NCBI RefSeq assembly: GCF_020805785.1
Contig: NZ_JAJGZV010000006.1
Span: 62,001 to 126,000, forward strand
DNA from: Flavobacterium chungbukense
Lineage (GTDB): Bacteria; Bacteroidota; Bacteroidia; Flavobacteriales; Flavobacteriaceae
DNA: 64,000 bases
Reading direction: 5' to 3'
A program made the translations under genes and the position numbers. Under the pieces are notes generated by a model, which saw nothing but the letters and a program-made list of their open reading frames with translations, did not search any database and was not told where the DNA came from. This document shows positions 16,923-26,436 of the stretch, piece after piece (the first letter of the stretch is position 1; every line of letters begins with the position of its first letter).

Positions 16923-17905
16923 TATATTTTTTTACCTAGTTTTTCGATTACCGATTGAGGTGCTAAATGTTCATCAAAATAATCTCTCGCTTTCAGTTCT
17001 AATTTAATTTTAAATTCAGGATCTGTCATAAGTTTTTGTATTGCGTCTTTTATACTTTTACTATCCTCTGCATACATTAAATGCTCGTTATCTTTTAATG
17101 CTGCTGGCAAAACATTAAAATGATTGGTTGAAATAATTGCCTTTCCTAAAGCTAAAAATTCCGCTAGCTTCCATCCGTGACAAGACAAAACTGCGGGAGT
17201 ATTGAATACTACCATAGAATTTTTAATTTTCTTCAAATACGTTTTTAGCGGAATTTTTTCAGAATACACAAAACTATCATACCCTAAATTATCTCCATTA
17301 GCTCTCGCAGCAAAGCCTCCTTCAAAAGTTATTTCTTTAAATTCTCTACAAATCTCTATAAACAGCGCTCTGTAACTATTGGTTTTTTTTTCTTCCTTCC
17401 AAATACTATTCATTTGGAAGACTTGATCATTTGACGATTTCAAAGGCTTATAATCCTTCAAAGAAAATCTCTTGTACTGCCTCCAGTAATTGGCAAAAAA
17501 CTCTCTTTTATTTATGATTGCTTTTCTAAATCGGAAAAAATTAAATATCATATGGAAGGATGTCTGCCAGAGATTCCAAATTTTCACTCCAAAACTTGGT
17601 CCAATTGTTATGATCTTCTCAATTCCTGTTGAAGGAAGATTACTCTCGTTATAATTTATTTTACCATAGATATCACACCATTGCAACAAACCTTTGTCAA
17701 TATCTGTTTTGTCTGTTGAATCAATAACTATTCTTCTCGAATAAAACTCATTTTCTATTATAAATGCAAAATTTCCCTGTCTCAATTTTGGAAATCTAGA
17801 TATATTAAATCTGTAATTTCCGTAAACTTTTTTAATGCCTTGAATATAGTAACCATCGTAATGCACATCGCATAAGCCATAAATATACACCGTATTTTTC
17901 ATCAT
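16922..17905 (-). CDS. Putative glycosyltransferase, GT-B fold (divergent)
   Basis: A 327-residue protein I cannot assign to a numbered family with certainty. The C-terminal half has a GT-B donor-domain look: LSCHGWKLAEFLALGKAIISTNHFN-type motif near 242-266, in which Glu, Gly and Lys of EFLALGK fit the usual E-x-x-x-x-G position, then AEDSKSIKDAIQKLMTDPE and the ARDYFDEHLAP tail seen in GT1/GT4 enzymes. The N-terminal half carries VYIYGLCDVHYDGYYIQG and shows no familiar motif. It overlaps its neighbours by one and four bases. A glycosyltransferase role is inferred from fold hints and context. Confidence 0.65.
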   Translation of the reverse strand: MMKNTVYIYGLCDVHYDGYYIQGIKKVYGNYRFNISRFPKLRQGNFAFIIENEFYSRRIVIDSTDKTDIDKGLLQWCDIYGKINYNESNLPSTGIEKIITIGPSFGVKIWNLWQTSFHMIFNFFRFRKAIINKREFFANYWRQYKRFSLKDYKPLKSSNDQVFQMNSIWKEEKKTNSYRALFIEICREFKEITFEGGFAARANGDNLGYDSFVYSEKIPLKTYLKKIKNSMVVFNTPAVLSCHGWKLAEFLALGKAIISTNHFNVLPAALKDNEHLMYAEDSKSIKDAIQKLMTDPEFKIKLELKARDYFDEHLAPQSVIEKLGKKI

Positions 17906-18900
17906 ATCATTTTTGGCTTATTTAAAAGTAAACTCCACCATCCTATAATTCTTCCAAATGTTTCTGTAATGGCTGCTTTTTTTTCCTTTTCTGTCAATAT
18001 ATTGCTAAAACGAATCATGGTCAGTAAAATGGTAATAGCATGCCACTTGAAAAAATCTTTAAATTCTGGATTTGAATTTTTAATTCTCCATACATACCAG
18101 CCATTACGCACAACCATCTTACCATATTTAAATTGATTTGGTCTTCCTGATGGATCATGAAAATGGTTTAATTTGGCATTTGTATTCACTACATTTTTAC
18201 CAAACTTTAATGCTCTTAAACTATAGTCTGCATCTTCATATAAACCATAGCCTTCAAAAAATTTAGAAAATTTAATTTCATTAAATACATTTCGCCTAAA
18301 AGACATAGACATTCCAATCAACAAATCAACTTCATAGGTTTTGCCAGTAAGAGGAAAACCGCAAGTTCGTCCGTGAGAATACAAAGGCATTTTTCCTGGA
18401 CCTAAATTAGAAGCAAGGCAAAGATAATTTCTCGCTATATTTCGCAAACCTTCAGGATAAAAATATTGTTCGAACAAATAATATTTTTTTTTGTTGTAAT
18501 CAACTCCTTCTTCCTGAATCTTCCATCTATTTTCATTTATGGCTACTCCGCCAACTCCGCCAACAGCTTCGTCATTTTGAAAGGTTTTAATAATTTCTGA
18601 AAAATACTCTGGTTCTAAAACAGTATCATCATCAAGAAAACAGATAATTTCGGAATCAGAATTTACTTTTGAAATTCCAAAATTACGTTGCTTGGTTAGT
18701 CCTCGATCTTCAGCATTTACTTTAAAATAGGTAAGATTTAGAAAATTATTTTTCTGTAAAAGAATTTCTGTATCGCTATTTGTTGAGCCATCAATGATTA
18801 AGACCTGATTTGGATATAAAATCTGTTTTTCAAGAGACTCAAGCAACTTAAACAGTGGTTCTGGTCGCAAGTACGTACAAATTATTAATGAAAAATACAT
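17902..18900 (-). CDS. Glycosyltransferase, GT2
   Basis: A 332-residue GT-A enzyme. It starts MYFSLIICTYLRPEPLFKLLESL, has IDGSTNSDTE near 35-44, TKQRNFGISKV near 70-80, and the metal-binding DDD in ICFLDDDTVLEPEY near 87-100. An RNYLCLASNLGPG stretch and YGLYEDADYSLRALKFG near 215-231 provide the ED acceptor-side motif. Transfers an unknown sugar. It ends by overlapping the divergent GT-B gene by four bases and starts eight bases after the methyltransferase gene. Family firm, linkage unknown. Confidence 0.9.
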   Translation of the reverse strand: MYFSLIICTYLRPEPLFKLLESLEKQILYPNQVLIIDGSTNSDTEILLQKNNFLNLTYFKVNAEDRGLTKQRNFGISKVNSDSEIICFLDDDTVLEPEYFSEIIKTFQNDEAVGGVGGVAINENRWKIQEEGVDYNKKKYYLFEQYFYPEGLRNIARNYLCLASNLGPGKMPLYSHGRTCGFPLTGKTYEVDLLIGMSMSFRRNVFNEIKFSKFFEGYGLYEDADYSLRALKFGKNVVNTNAKLNHFHDPSGRPNQFKYGKMVVRNGWYVWRIKNSNPEFKDFFKWHAITILLTMIRFSNILTEKEKKAAITETFGRIIGWWSLLLNKPKMI

Positions 18901-18907
18901 ATCTCAA

Positions 18908-19777
18908 TTATACTTTTAAGACAACTAAAATATTTCCTGCTGTCAGTTCTTCATCTGAATATTTCAAAAAATCTTCATGAAGTTTTACCTTTTTAAACAA
19001 ATGATATTTTTCAGTTCCGTCTTGAAGACTTTCGTAGTCAAGATGTAGAATTTCATAATCATATTTTTTAAAAATGTCTATAAACTGAGGCAATCGTAAT
19101 CTGTTATGATAATCAAATTTAGTTCGAATTTTGGCCCATTCTTGTTTACTATATTGCAAAAAATCATGCTGTGCCAAAGAATTATCGCCATGCTGCCTTA
19201 AATCACTTGGAGAAATAAAATGAATGATTAACGAATCTTTTTTTAGTTGAGTTTTCATTTTTTTATGTAAAACATCAACATCATCCTCGTTCATATGTGA
19301 CAATACATATCTTGAAAAAACAAAATCTACTTCTGGAAAATCTTGATTTATGATATTATAATTTGGAAAATAGTCTATATCAACGGGAAGTGCATATTTA
19401 TTGTGTAATTCCGGAATTACTGCAACATCATAATTCTTTGAAAAAATACCATTTAATTCTAATACAATTTCCTTTTTAAAATGTTTATTAATGTCAATCG
19501 TTATTACTTTTTCGGCTTCAAATTTATATTTAAAGAAATAAGGCATTGTTGGAAACCATCCAGAACCTATTTCAAATACTATTTTATTCTTCAAATCAAT
19601 GTCTAATTTTTTTAAAACTTTCGAAAGCCTTAAATAAGTCGACTCGACACTTTTGACACGATTCTCTAAAGTTGATTTATCAAAAAAACTTTGAATCTTA
19701 TGATAGCAATAATCATCTATTTTATTAGGCAATAGTGCAATTGTCTTAAATAAAAGTGTTTTTACTTTATGATTCAT
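18908..19777 (-). CDS. Class I SAM-dependent methyltransferase
   Basis: A 289-residue cytoplasmic protein with a Rossmann-type SAM-binding motif, IVFEIGSGWFPTMPYFFK near 65-82 (motif I ExGxG), an acidic residue at the end of the second strand (KVITIDINK near 90-98) and a motif IV-like stretch VDFVFSRYVLSHMNEDDVD. It probably methylates a sugar of the glycan, as in other O-antigen loci, but acceptor type (O- or N-) is not readable. The long lead segment of about 60 residues before motif I and the ILVVLKV ending look normal. Six bases separate it from the deacetylase-like gene upstream. Confidence 0.78.
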   Translation of the reverse strand: MNHKVKTLLFKTIALLPNKIDDYCYHKIQSFFDKSTLENRVKSVESTYLRLSKVLKKLDIDLKNKIVFEIGSGWFPTMPYFFKYKFEAEKVITIDINKHFKKEIVLELNGIFSKNYDVAVIPELHNKYALPVDIDYFPNYNIINQDFPEVDFVFSRYVLSHMNEDDVDVLHKKMKTQLKKDSLIIHFISPSDLRQHGDNSLAQHDFLQYSKQEWAKIRTKFDYHNRLRLPQFIDIFKKYDYEILHLDYESLQDGTEKYHLFKKVKLHEDFLKYSDEELTAGNILVVLKV

Positions 19778-19783
19778 CTATTC

Positions 19784-21403
19784 TTAGTTTATTTTTTTAC
19801 TGTGTAAATCTGAATTTATTTCTGTAAATAAATTGCCATTCTTGTCGATATTTAAAACCATCGTTTCAAAGCCTTTCCAATATTCAACTAATTCACTTAA
19901 AGTCGGATTCCAGATTTCTTTATTTTGGACTTTTGCTCCTAATAACTTGAAATTTTCAAAAACATTTTCATCAATTTTATCAGAAGTTGAAAACAATTTG
20001 CCTTTATGATAATGCATTGGAACCGAAAAGTAAGTATGCGCGATAAAAACTCCTTTTTCGTTTACCAAACTATCAAGATTAAAACGAGATAATGACTCTT
20101 GAAAATCAAGCATTTCTAAAGTTTGAAACACATAAAACTCTTTTTCGTGAATGATATGTTTAAAAACAAGTGGCGAATATTTGGCTAATTTATAAGGTTT
20201 ATTTTTAACTCTATTCCAAGATAAAACTATTGAAAAAATAGCTATTCCAAGGTCGAAAGCATTTTTTAGAAGAGGTAAAAAAAACTTTATTTTCTTCTGA
20301 AAAACAATCTTCTTAAAATTCCCTGCTGTACTCTGATATTTCAGAATCATATTTTCATCATTATAATAATGAAAAATAATATTCTTAATCATAAGCTGCG
20401 TTTTCTTGACAAGACCTAAATCTTTATTTCCTTTTTTAAAACCTGCCAAGGTAAACTGCTGATTATTTAATTGATTTACAACTCCTTCTGCAGAAGTCCC
20501 AGAATCTATATAATTCCAAAGAATGTTAATGTTTTTACCTTCTAAAATTTTTTCAAACTTTTCATTTGTCAAATTATTTTTCTTCAGAAGAGAAAAATTA
20601 TAAGGCTGATATCCATGATCAATCCAAACTTTAAGGTCAGTTAAAGGCGGAACAAATTGTTCAAAATCGTTAAATCTTTCTATTTCACTTTTAATAGATT
20701 GTGAAAGAGAATGATAACAGAGTTCATGCCCGTCATTTTTCCATTTTAGAAGTTCTTCTTTATCATTTTCAAACGATGCATTATCGGAACGTTTTGAGAA
20801 ATGATTTAAAAAAAATCCTTTTGTAATCTTTATTTGAGTTTCCTTAAAAAACTTTCTTTGGATGGATAAATTTTCGACAGTATCAAAATCACAATGATCT
20901 GTAAAACAAGCTACAGCTGTAAAAGGATATTTAGATCTGCTAAACTCTAAAGCATAATTTTCAGGAAATAAAAGTGTCGGATTTTCAGGAAAATGAAATC
21001 TCTTTTTAGAAGATTCAGCTTTTTTCCTATTATCACTGCCTAAGTAAGTTGTGATTGATTCTGCAAACTCTGGATTGAAACGCCAAAGTAGAACATTTTT
21101 GTTCTTCTTATTTATTTCCCAAATTCCAGCATGAATATTAGCCTGCACTAACTGTCCGTTTTGAAGTTTAATTACTTTAGGACAAAATTGATTTGAAATT
21201 CTATCTTCATTACATTTTACCCACGTATAATCATGATTTCGAAATTCTGAAATAGATTGTTCAAATACGATTTCAATATCAAAAGAATTAAGTTCTGAAA
21301 GTTTTATTTTAGTAATGTCAATACTCCATTTATGCTTTTGATCTGTGTCAAAAACATAACTTTGTTTTATTGAATTACTATTTATTGAAATCGATTTTAT
21401 CAA
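19784..21403 (-). CDS. Polysaccharide deacetylase-like protein (NodB-related, divergent)
   Basis: A 539-residue protein without signal peptide or clear membrane anchor. Residues 1-140 look like a beta-rich N-terminal domain. The central part resembles the NodB/CE4 deacetylase fold: CFTDHCDFD at 167-174 supplies the Asp-containing metal motif and HELCYHSLS at 226-234 supplies two His, matching in order the first two NodB motifs, with WIDHGYQPYN near 260-270 as a possible third. It could remove an acetyl group from an amino sugar during assembly. The two conserved blocks and context support this; the exact family (for example the WbmS-like deacetylases of O-antigen loci) is uncertain. Some 16 bases separate it from the GT2 upstream. 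Confidence 0.6.
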   Translation of the reverse strand: MIKSISINSNSIKQSYVFDTDQKHKWSIDITKIKLSELNSFDIEIVFEQSISEFRNHDYTWVKCNEDRISNQFCPKVIKLQNGQLVQANIHAGIWEINKKNKNVLLWRFNPEFAESITTYLGSDNRKKAESSKKRFHFPENPTLLFPENYALEFSRSKYPFTAVACFTDHCDFDTVENLSIQRKFFKETQIKITKGFFLNHFSKRSDNASFENDKEELLKWKNDGHELCYHSLSQSIKSEIERFNDFEQFVPPLTDLKVWIDHGYQPYNFSLLKKNNLTNEKFEKILEGKNINILWNYIDSGTSAEGVVNQLNNQQFTLAGFKKGNKDLGLVKKTQLMIKNIIFHYYNDENMILKYQSTAGNFKKIVFQKKIKFFLPLLKNAFDLGIAIFSIVLSWNRVKNKPYKLAKYSPLVFKHIIHEKEFYVFQTLEMLDFQESLSRFNLDSLVNEKGVFIAHTYFSVPMHYHKGKLFSTSDKIDENVFENFKLLGAKVQNKEIWNPTLSELVEYWKGFETMVLNIDKNGNLFTEINSDLHSKKIN

Positions 21404-21418
21404 TTTATTTAAGTAAAA

Positions 21419-22957
21419 TTATTGTTTTAATTTTTCTGCCCAGAATAAACTTGACTTCCATTGTCTACGAAAGTTTGTAAAGTACTTTATCGGATTTTTA
21501 ATTTTTTGATGTTTATAAAATTTAAAAAATAAGACCGTTTTATAACCATTTAACTGCTGTTTTTTTAAATTTAGTATTTTATAAAGCATAACGGTTGGCG
21601 ATGGTTTCGGCTGAATTACATCGCTGTTCCAAGCTAAAACTGGTTTTGCTCTAAAACCTCCAATTGGAGCTTTTATATGAACAATTTCAGGTTTTGGTGA
21701 GTGCATTATATCAAAACCTGCATTTCGTAGTTGTGCTCCAAAATCGTTATCTTCTCCATATCCAAATTCGAAACTGGTATTGTAAAAAATAGTTTTGATA
21801 TTCTTAGTTTTTACTATACTGCAACCTGAACCAAAACTGTCCCATTGAATTTTTTGTTTTTCCTTTTTATGCTCTGGATAATTAACTTCATAACATCCAA
21901 AAGTAACTTGTTCAACACCATCTTTCTCTATAAAATCGAATGCTTTTTCTATAAAATCATTTTCAATTCTAATATCATCATCTGCCATAAAAACCCATTC
22001 GCTTACAACTTCTTCTAAAGCTAAATTTCTTGCATTGCAAGCTCCTGCCTGATTGATAAATTTATGCTTTATCTGAAATGGCCAATTTTCGCTTTGTATA
22101 AAATCGAGTTCAGAAATACTATTTAAATCTGGGTTTTGCTCAACTATAATAACATTTTTAGGCTTAAGAATTTGCATCGACAAATCTTTAAGAAAATCGT
22201 GAAGATACTTTTTTCTGCCTATCGTTGGAATAATGACATCGATATTTCTTTTATCAATAACTTTTCTATAGGATGGAGAACTTATTGTATTTAATATCTT
22301 TTCATTCAAGTTTCTTTTCTTATAAAACAAACTATAAACCAATGGAAAAATGGTTATTTTTTTTTCGTATAAAAATAAATTTAAGAACAGTAAAAAAACC
22401 CATCGTGTTTTATAATGTTGCTTTACAAAACGAAAAACCAAAAGGTTATTTGACTTATTCCTTTGCAATTCTTGATTAATATTTTTGACCAATAATGGCT
22501 CAGAATAGCAAACCAAACCATTTAGCATTGCTAATTTCGCAATCGAATTCAGAAAATAGTCAAAATTAGAATCTGCTTTAATTTCATTTTTTAAAACCTT
22601 CAATATCGAAGCATGAATTCCACCTACATAGCTACTCATTTGCCAGGTTGGATAAGTAACATTTTTTTTAACATTAACAAAAAGAGATTCGTCTACATAA
22701 CCAATTGAATCTGATAAAAAAAAATATTTGGACAAATCATAAGAAGCCATTATTTTATTATGATGAAAAATTTCATTCAAATTTTCAATATTCAAATTTG
22801 ATTTAAAATCTAAATGACACCAAATTATAAGATGATCAGGATATTTTTGAGCAATTTCAAATAAATTCTGAGAAATACTTTTGTTCGCTAATACAGCAAT
22901 TTCTTCCGAAAACTGAACCTCAACAATTTTATTATTTTGATGAAAAATTACAATCAT
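21419..22957 (-). CDS. Large glycosyltransferase with C-terminal GT2 domain
   Basis: A 512-residue protein. A GT2 domain begins at about 239 (DVIIPTIGRKKYLHDFLKDL), has NQAGACNARNLAL near 310-322, the metal motif MADDDIRIE near 330-338 and FGYGEDNDFGAQLRNAGF near 398-415 as acceptor-side ED motif. Residues 1-235 form an additional domain that I do not recognise; LIIWCHLDF and YVGGIHASILKVLK suggest an alpha/beta unit that could be a second, degenerate transferase. Double-domain GT2 proteins sometimes make two linkages. It overlaps the upstream GT4 gene by one base (TAATG). Confidence 0.82.
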   Translation of the reverse strand: MIVIFHQNNKIVEVQFSEEIAVLANKSISQNLFEIAQKYPDHLIIWCHLDFKSNLNIENLNEIFHHNKIMASYDLSKYFFLSDSIGYVDESLFVNVKKNVTYPTWQMSSYVGGIHASILKVLKNEIKADSNFDYFLNSIAKLAMLNGLVCYSEPLLVKNINQELQRNKSNNLLVFRFVKQHYKTRWVFLLFLNLFLYEKKITIFPLVYSLFYKKRNLNEKILNTISSPSYRKVIDKRNIDVIIPTIGRKKYLHDFLKDLSMQILKPKNVIIVEQNPDLNSISELDFIQSENWPFQIKHKFINQAGACNARNLALEEVVSEWVFMADDDIRIENDFIEKAFDFIEKDGVEQVTFGCYEVNYPEHKKEKQKIQWDSFGSGCSIVKTKNIKTIFYNTSFEFGYGEDNDFGAQLRNAGFDIMHSPKPEIVHIKAPIGGFRAKPVLAWNSDVIQPKPSPTVMLYKILNLKKQQLNGYKTVLFFKFYKHQKIKNPIKYFTNFRRQWKSSLFWAEKLKQ

Positions 22958-24117
22958 TATCTTACCAAATTAGAATTTATAATTTCAGTATAAAAAGTCA
23001 TGTTATCTTTTGCAATTTTCTGTATATCAAATTTATCTTCAACTTTTAATCTTGCTTTTTTTCCAATTTCTAAAACTAAATTTTTATGCTTTAAAAGTTC
23101 TACAATTCTATTAGCATATTCAAGATGATTAGCAGGATGAACTAGAAAACCGCTTTCTTTGTCTTCAATTAATTCTTGCGCCCAGCCGATATTCGTATTT
23201 ACAATTGCCTTTTGCAAAGCCATTGCTTCTATAGTAACCATTCCTAAAGTTTCTGCAAAGCTTGGAAACACACAAACATTTGCCTCTTTAATATGTTTTT
23301 GAACTTCTTGGTAAGGAAGTTGCCCTAAATAGAAAACATTGTTAAAATCCTCAATATCAAAGTTATTCTGCATTATTTTCCAAGTTGAATCTGATTCTGT
23401 TTGTATATCAAAAGAATCACCTCCTATTAAAATCAATTTTGCATTTGGAATTGTTTTTCGAACTTGAGAAAAAATTGCTGGTAATTCTAAAACTCCTTTT
23501 TTTCTAATTAATGTGCCGACATAAAGTAATAAGTTTTCAATATATTCTTCTGGAAACTCATTTTTAAATAGCGTCAAATCTATACCATTCGGAATAACTG
23601 TGGTTTTTATGTTTTGATTTTTAAAAAGCGAATTGGTTAATTTTCCAGCAAAATCTGTTGGTGCAATAAAAGCATTTGCATTTTGCAAAGCCATTTTTTC
23701 GAACCAAAAGTTTTTCTTTTTTTGCTTACGTTTTTCTAAATGACAAAAATAAGTATCACTTCCATGAAAGCGAATCACCAAGGGCACTTTGAATTTCATA
23801 AAAGCCGTAATACCTGTCCAGTCTGGGGCTTCAAGAATTTCAATCTTTTCTCTTTTTATAACTGAATTACAATAATTTTGAATATGTTTTCTATGCAAAT
23901 ACCATCCTAAAAGGGGATATTTTTTATTTTTAATAAGATGAATTTTAACTCCATTATCATCTACTATTTCTTGAACAGATTGTCCGTAAACAAAAATGGT
24001 GATGGCATTTCCTTCCTTTTGCAATGCAATTGCCAGATTTTTTATACTCGTACCTATTCCAGCCGCATGTGCAACTTTAGGATGTGAATATTCTGATGTC
24101 AGAAATGCTATTTTCAT
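22957..24117 (-). CDS. Glycosyltransferase, GT4-like
   Basis: A 386-residue GT-B enzyme that starts MKIAFLTSEYSHPKVAHAAG, followed by GIGTSIKNLAIALQKEG, the typical GT4 glycine-rich acceptor-domain loop. Mid-protein APDWTGITAF and RFHGSDTYF fit the family; the donor half has LLYVGTLIRKKGVLELP near 213-229 and ETLGMVTIEAMALQKAIVNT near 298-317 with the E-x7-E spacing. Probably a retaining transferase of unknown donor. One base separates it from the SGNH-like gene upstream, so it follows the acylation modules in the same transcript. Confidence 0.9.
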   Translation of the reverse strand: MKIAFLTSEYSHPKVAHAAGIGTSIKNLAIALQKEGNAITIFVYGQSVQEIVDDNGVKIHLIKNKKYPLLGWYLHRKHIQNYCNSVIKREKIEILEAPDWTGITAFMKFKVPLVIRFHGSDTYFCHLEKRKQKKKNFWFEKMALQNANAFIAPTDFAGKLTNSLFKNQNIKTTVIPNGIDLTLFKNEFPEEYIENLLLYVGTLIRKKGVLELPAIFSQVRKTIPNAKLILIGGDSFDIQTESDSTWKIMQNNFDIEDFNNVFYLGQLPYQEVQKHIKEANVCVFPSFAETLGMVTIEAMALQKAIVNTNIGWAQELIEDKESGFLVHPANHLEYANRIVELLKHKNLVLEIGKKARLKVEDKFDIQKIAKDNMTFYTEIINSNLVR

Positions 24118-24118
24118 C

Positions 24119-25000
24119 TTACTTATTAAAAAAATCTTTTATAATTTTTGCTGTAAAAATTCTTGCTCCAGCATCTGTCATGTGTCCACAAGAAGAAAAA
24201 TATTTATCTTCGATTACTACGTTTTCATAATTATAAATTTCTGGATAGGCTTTTTTTACTTTATCAAAGTAATTCATTCCCACAACATTTTCGCACATTG
24301 GCGTCATAACAGCAATAAAATTGATATTGTTTTTTTTACAGATATTTTTAATTTCCTCGTAATATTTATTGTGAGGCAACGGATTTAAATTGACAATATT
24401 ATTTTTCATATTGCCATTTTTGTGCTTTTCTAATGGGTAATAACCTAAATTGTCCTGTGAATTTGTTTTCTTATGAATAGCACTAAAAAAAACTTCTCTT
24501 ATACCTATTTTTCCATCGTATTTTATATATCTATAAAATGGAATATAATACAGCTCGTTAAAATCACTTTCATTCTTAAAATGATCTTTTATAATTGTTG
24601 AATTATGAATAAAAGGAATAAACAGAGACCCTATTCCTTCTGCCATTTTTTCGTTTGATAAATTCAAGTCTGCCTCTAAAATTACATTTTTGATTTCATA
24701 TTTTCTTTCTATCATTAATTTTAGCATTAATGAAGCCTCAAACAGATGTCCGCCGCTCATTCCGTAATTAAATGTTTTTAGTCCTTTCTCTTCAAACATT
24801 TGAGAAACAAAATGATTATTGGCTCTAGAAGATCCTAAAATAACGACATCATATTTTTTTGCTTCAGAATTTACTACCGCTTCGATTTTTCCACGATTTT
24901 TTGATTGCATAAAAATGTAAGTATACAATCCGTCTAATACAACCGCAACCAAAACTGTTACTAGAAAAATTTTGAATATGTAGAATAAAAACTTTTTCAT
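24119..25000 (-). CDS. SGNH-hydrolase-like partner of MBOAT, catalytic Asp apparently missing
   Basis: A 293-residue protein with one N-terminal membrane helix (about 5-29) and a predicted periplasmic domain. VVILGSSRANNHF with Ser at 57 or 58 matches the SGNH block I nucleophile, and a C-terminal H273 occurs in SCGHMTDAGARIF. In SGNH enzymes the His is preceded three residues earlier by Asp (DxxH); here that position is Ser270. The upstream paralogue at 26437 keeps D295-T-F-H298. It follows an MBOAT gene with a one-base overlap, like DltD/AlgJ-type partners. Possible roles are final acyl transfer to the glycan or a non-catalytic support protein. Confidence 0.72.
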   Translation of the reverse strand: MKKFLFYIFKIFLVTVLVAVVLDGLYTYIFMQSKNRGKIEAVVNSEAKKYDVVILGSSRANNHFVSQMFEEKGLKTFNYGMSGGHLFEASLMLKLMIERKYEIKNVILEADLNLSNEKMAEGIGSLFIPFIHNSTIIKDHFKNESDFNELYYIPFYRYIKYDGKIGIREVFFSAIHKKTNSQDNLGYYPLEKHKNGNMKNNIVNLNPLPHNKYYEEIKNICKKNNINFIAVMTPMCENVVGMNYFDKVKKAYPEIYNYENVVIEDKYFSSCGHMTDAGARIFTAKIIKDFFNK

Positions 25001-26433
25001 TAAAATTGGAAATAAATAAATTCTTTGTAATCTGAATAAGTTCCGAAAGCAATTATTGCCATAATAGCTAATGCCATTTTAAGCATACTTCTTTTCCCCG
25101 AAATTGGTTCTACCTTAGTTCTATTGTTCCATTCCACTAAAACAAATAAGCCAATCATCAATATTAATTCATAATTATATCTTTCGTTTTCTAAGTATTG
25201 AAACCCAAAGTTTCTATCTGTTATTATTCGTTTCAAATATAAAATAGCATCTGTAATTGTTCTGGCTCTAAAAAATACCCAAGCAATACAAGTTAATACA
25301 AAAGTCGTTAGAATACTAAATAATACTTTTATAGAATCTAAATTCCACTTTAAAACAACAGAATCTATATTATTTCTATTGCTGTTGGACAATAAAAGCG
25401 GAAGAAAATAAACGGCGTTAATAAAACCCCAGACAATGTATGTCCAATTGGCCCCATGCCAAAATCCGCTGACAATAAAGATTATAAAAGTATTTCTGAT
25501 TTTCATCCAAAGTCCGCCTTTACTTCCTCCTAGCGGAATATACAAATAATCTCGAAACCAAGAAGAAAGCGAGATATGCCATCGACGCCAAAATTCTGCA
25601 ATATCTCTTGAAAAATAAGGATAATTGAAGTTTCTCAATAAATCTAAGCCAAACAATTTAGAGACACCAAGCGCAATATCTGAATATCCAGAAAAGTCTC
25701 CATAAATCTGGAACGCAAAATAAATAGCTCCCAAAATCAACGAAAAGGAATTCATTGAAGGATAATGATCAAAGATAGCATTTGCGTAAACCGCACAAGT
25801 GTCTGCAATAACCACCTTTTTTACTAAACCCCAAACAATTTGATAAACACCTTCTTTTGCTTTTTCTAAATTAAATTCGCGTTTTACTTTTAATTCCGGC
25901 AATAAATGAGTAGCTCTTTCAATTGGTCCTGCAACTAAAAGCGGAAAATAACTTACGAAGAGAGAGTAATCTACAAAATTGTATTCGGCTTTTATTCTTT
26001 TATAATAAATATCAATTACGTATGATAATCCATGAAAAGTGTAAAATGAAATTCCGACCGGCAAAATAACATTGAGCAAAAACGGACTTACCTTAAACCC
26101 AAAAGAAGTAAACATTTCTGCAAATGAACTGGCAAAGAAATTATAATATTTAAAGATTCCTAGAAAACCTAAATTGACCAGAATACTAAGCCAAAACCAA
26201 AATTTTCGCTTTTTATCCGAATCACTTTTTTCAATCTGTATACCGGTGAAATAATCTAAAAATGTGGAAAAAACCAATAAAAAAAGAAATCTCCAATCCC
26301 AGCAAGAATAGAAATAGTAACTCGCAACAATTAACAAAGCATTTTGTGTGCTTTTATTTTTATTGAAAACAAACCAATACAGAAAAAAAACGATTGGCAG
26401 AAAAATGGCAAAAGCCAGAGAGTTGAAAAACAT
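25000..26433 (-). CDS. MBOAT-family O-acyltransferase (copy 2)
   Basis: A 477-residue polytopic protein of the membrane-bound O-acyltransferase family (AlgI/DltB/PatA type), which passes acyl groups, often acetyl, across the inner membrane for glycan O-acylation. About ten to twelve helices are visible. The signature AEFWRRWHISLSSWFRDY places His286, and SGFWHGANWTYIVWG places the presumed catalytic His326. The first 179 residues differ from the MBOAT at 27414 at only four positions by my count, whereas the last 140 have diverged strongly. It overlaps the downstream SGNH-like gene by one base and lies three bases after the other SGNH-like gene. Confidence 0.95.
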   Translation of the reverse strand: MFFNSLAFAIFLPIVFFLYWFVFNKNKSTQNALLIVASYYFYSCWDWRFLFLLVFSTFLDYFTGIQIEKSDSDKKRKFWFWLSILVNLGFLGIFKYYNFFASSFAEMFTSFGFKVSPFLLNVILPVGISFYTFHGLSYVIDIYYKRIKAEYNFVDYSLFVSYFPLLVAGPIERATHLLPELKVKREFNLEKAKEGVYQIVWGLVKKVVIADTCAVYANAIFDHYPSMNSFSLILGAIYFAFQIYGDFSGYSDIALGVSKLFGLDLLRNFNYPYFSRDIAEFWRRWHISLSSWFRDYLYIPLGGSKGGLWMKIRNTFIIFIVSGFWHGANWTYIVWGFINAVYFLPLLLSNSNRNNIDSVVLKWNLDSIKVLFSILTTFVLTCIAWVFFRARTITDAILYLKRIITDRNFGFQYLENERYNYELILMIGLFVLVEWNNRTKVEPISGKRSMLKMALAIMAIIAFGTYSDYKEFIYFQF

Positions 26434-26436
26434 GAA

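Noticed and set aside
23996-24388. Open frame of 130 codons on the plus strand across the GT4 and SGNH-like genes
   Set aside because: It is opposite two well-supported genes, and its hydrophobic, Phe/Ile-rich translation is what antisense of AT-rich DNA gives.
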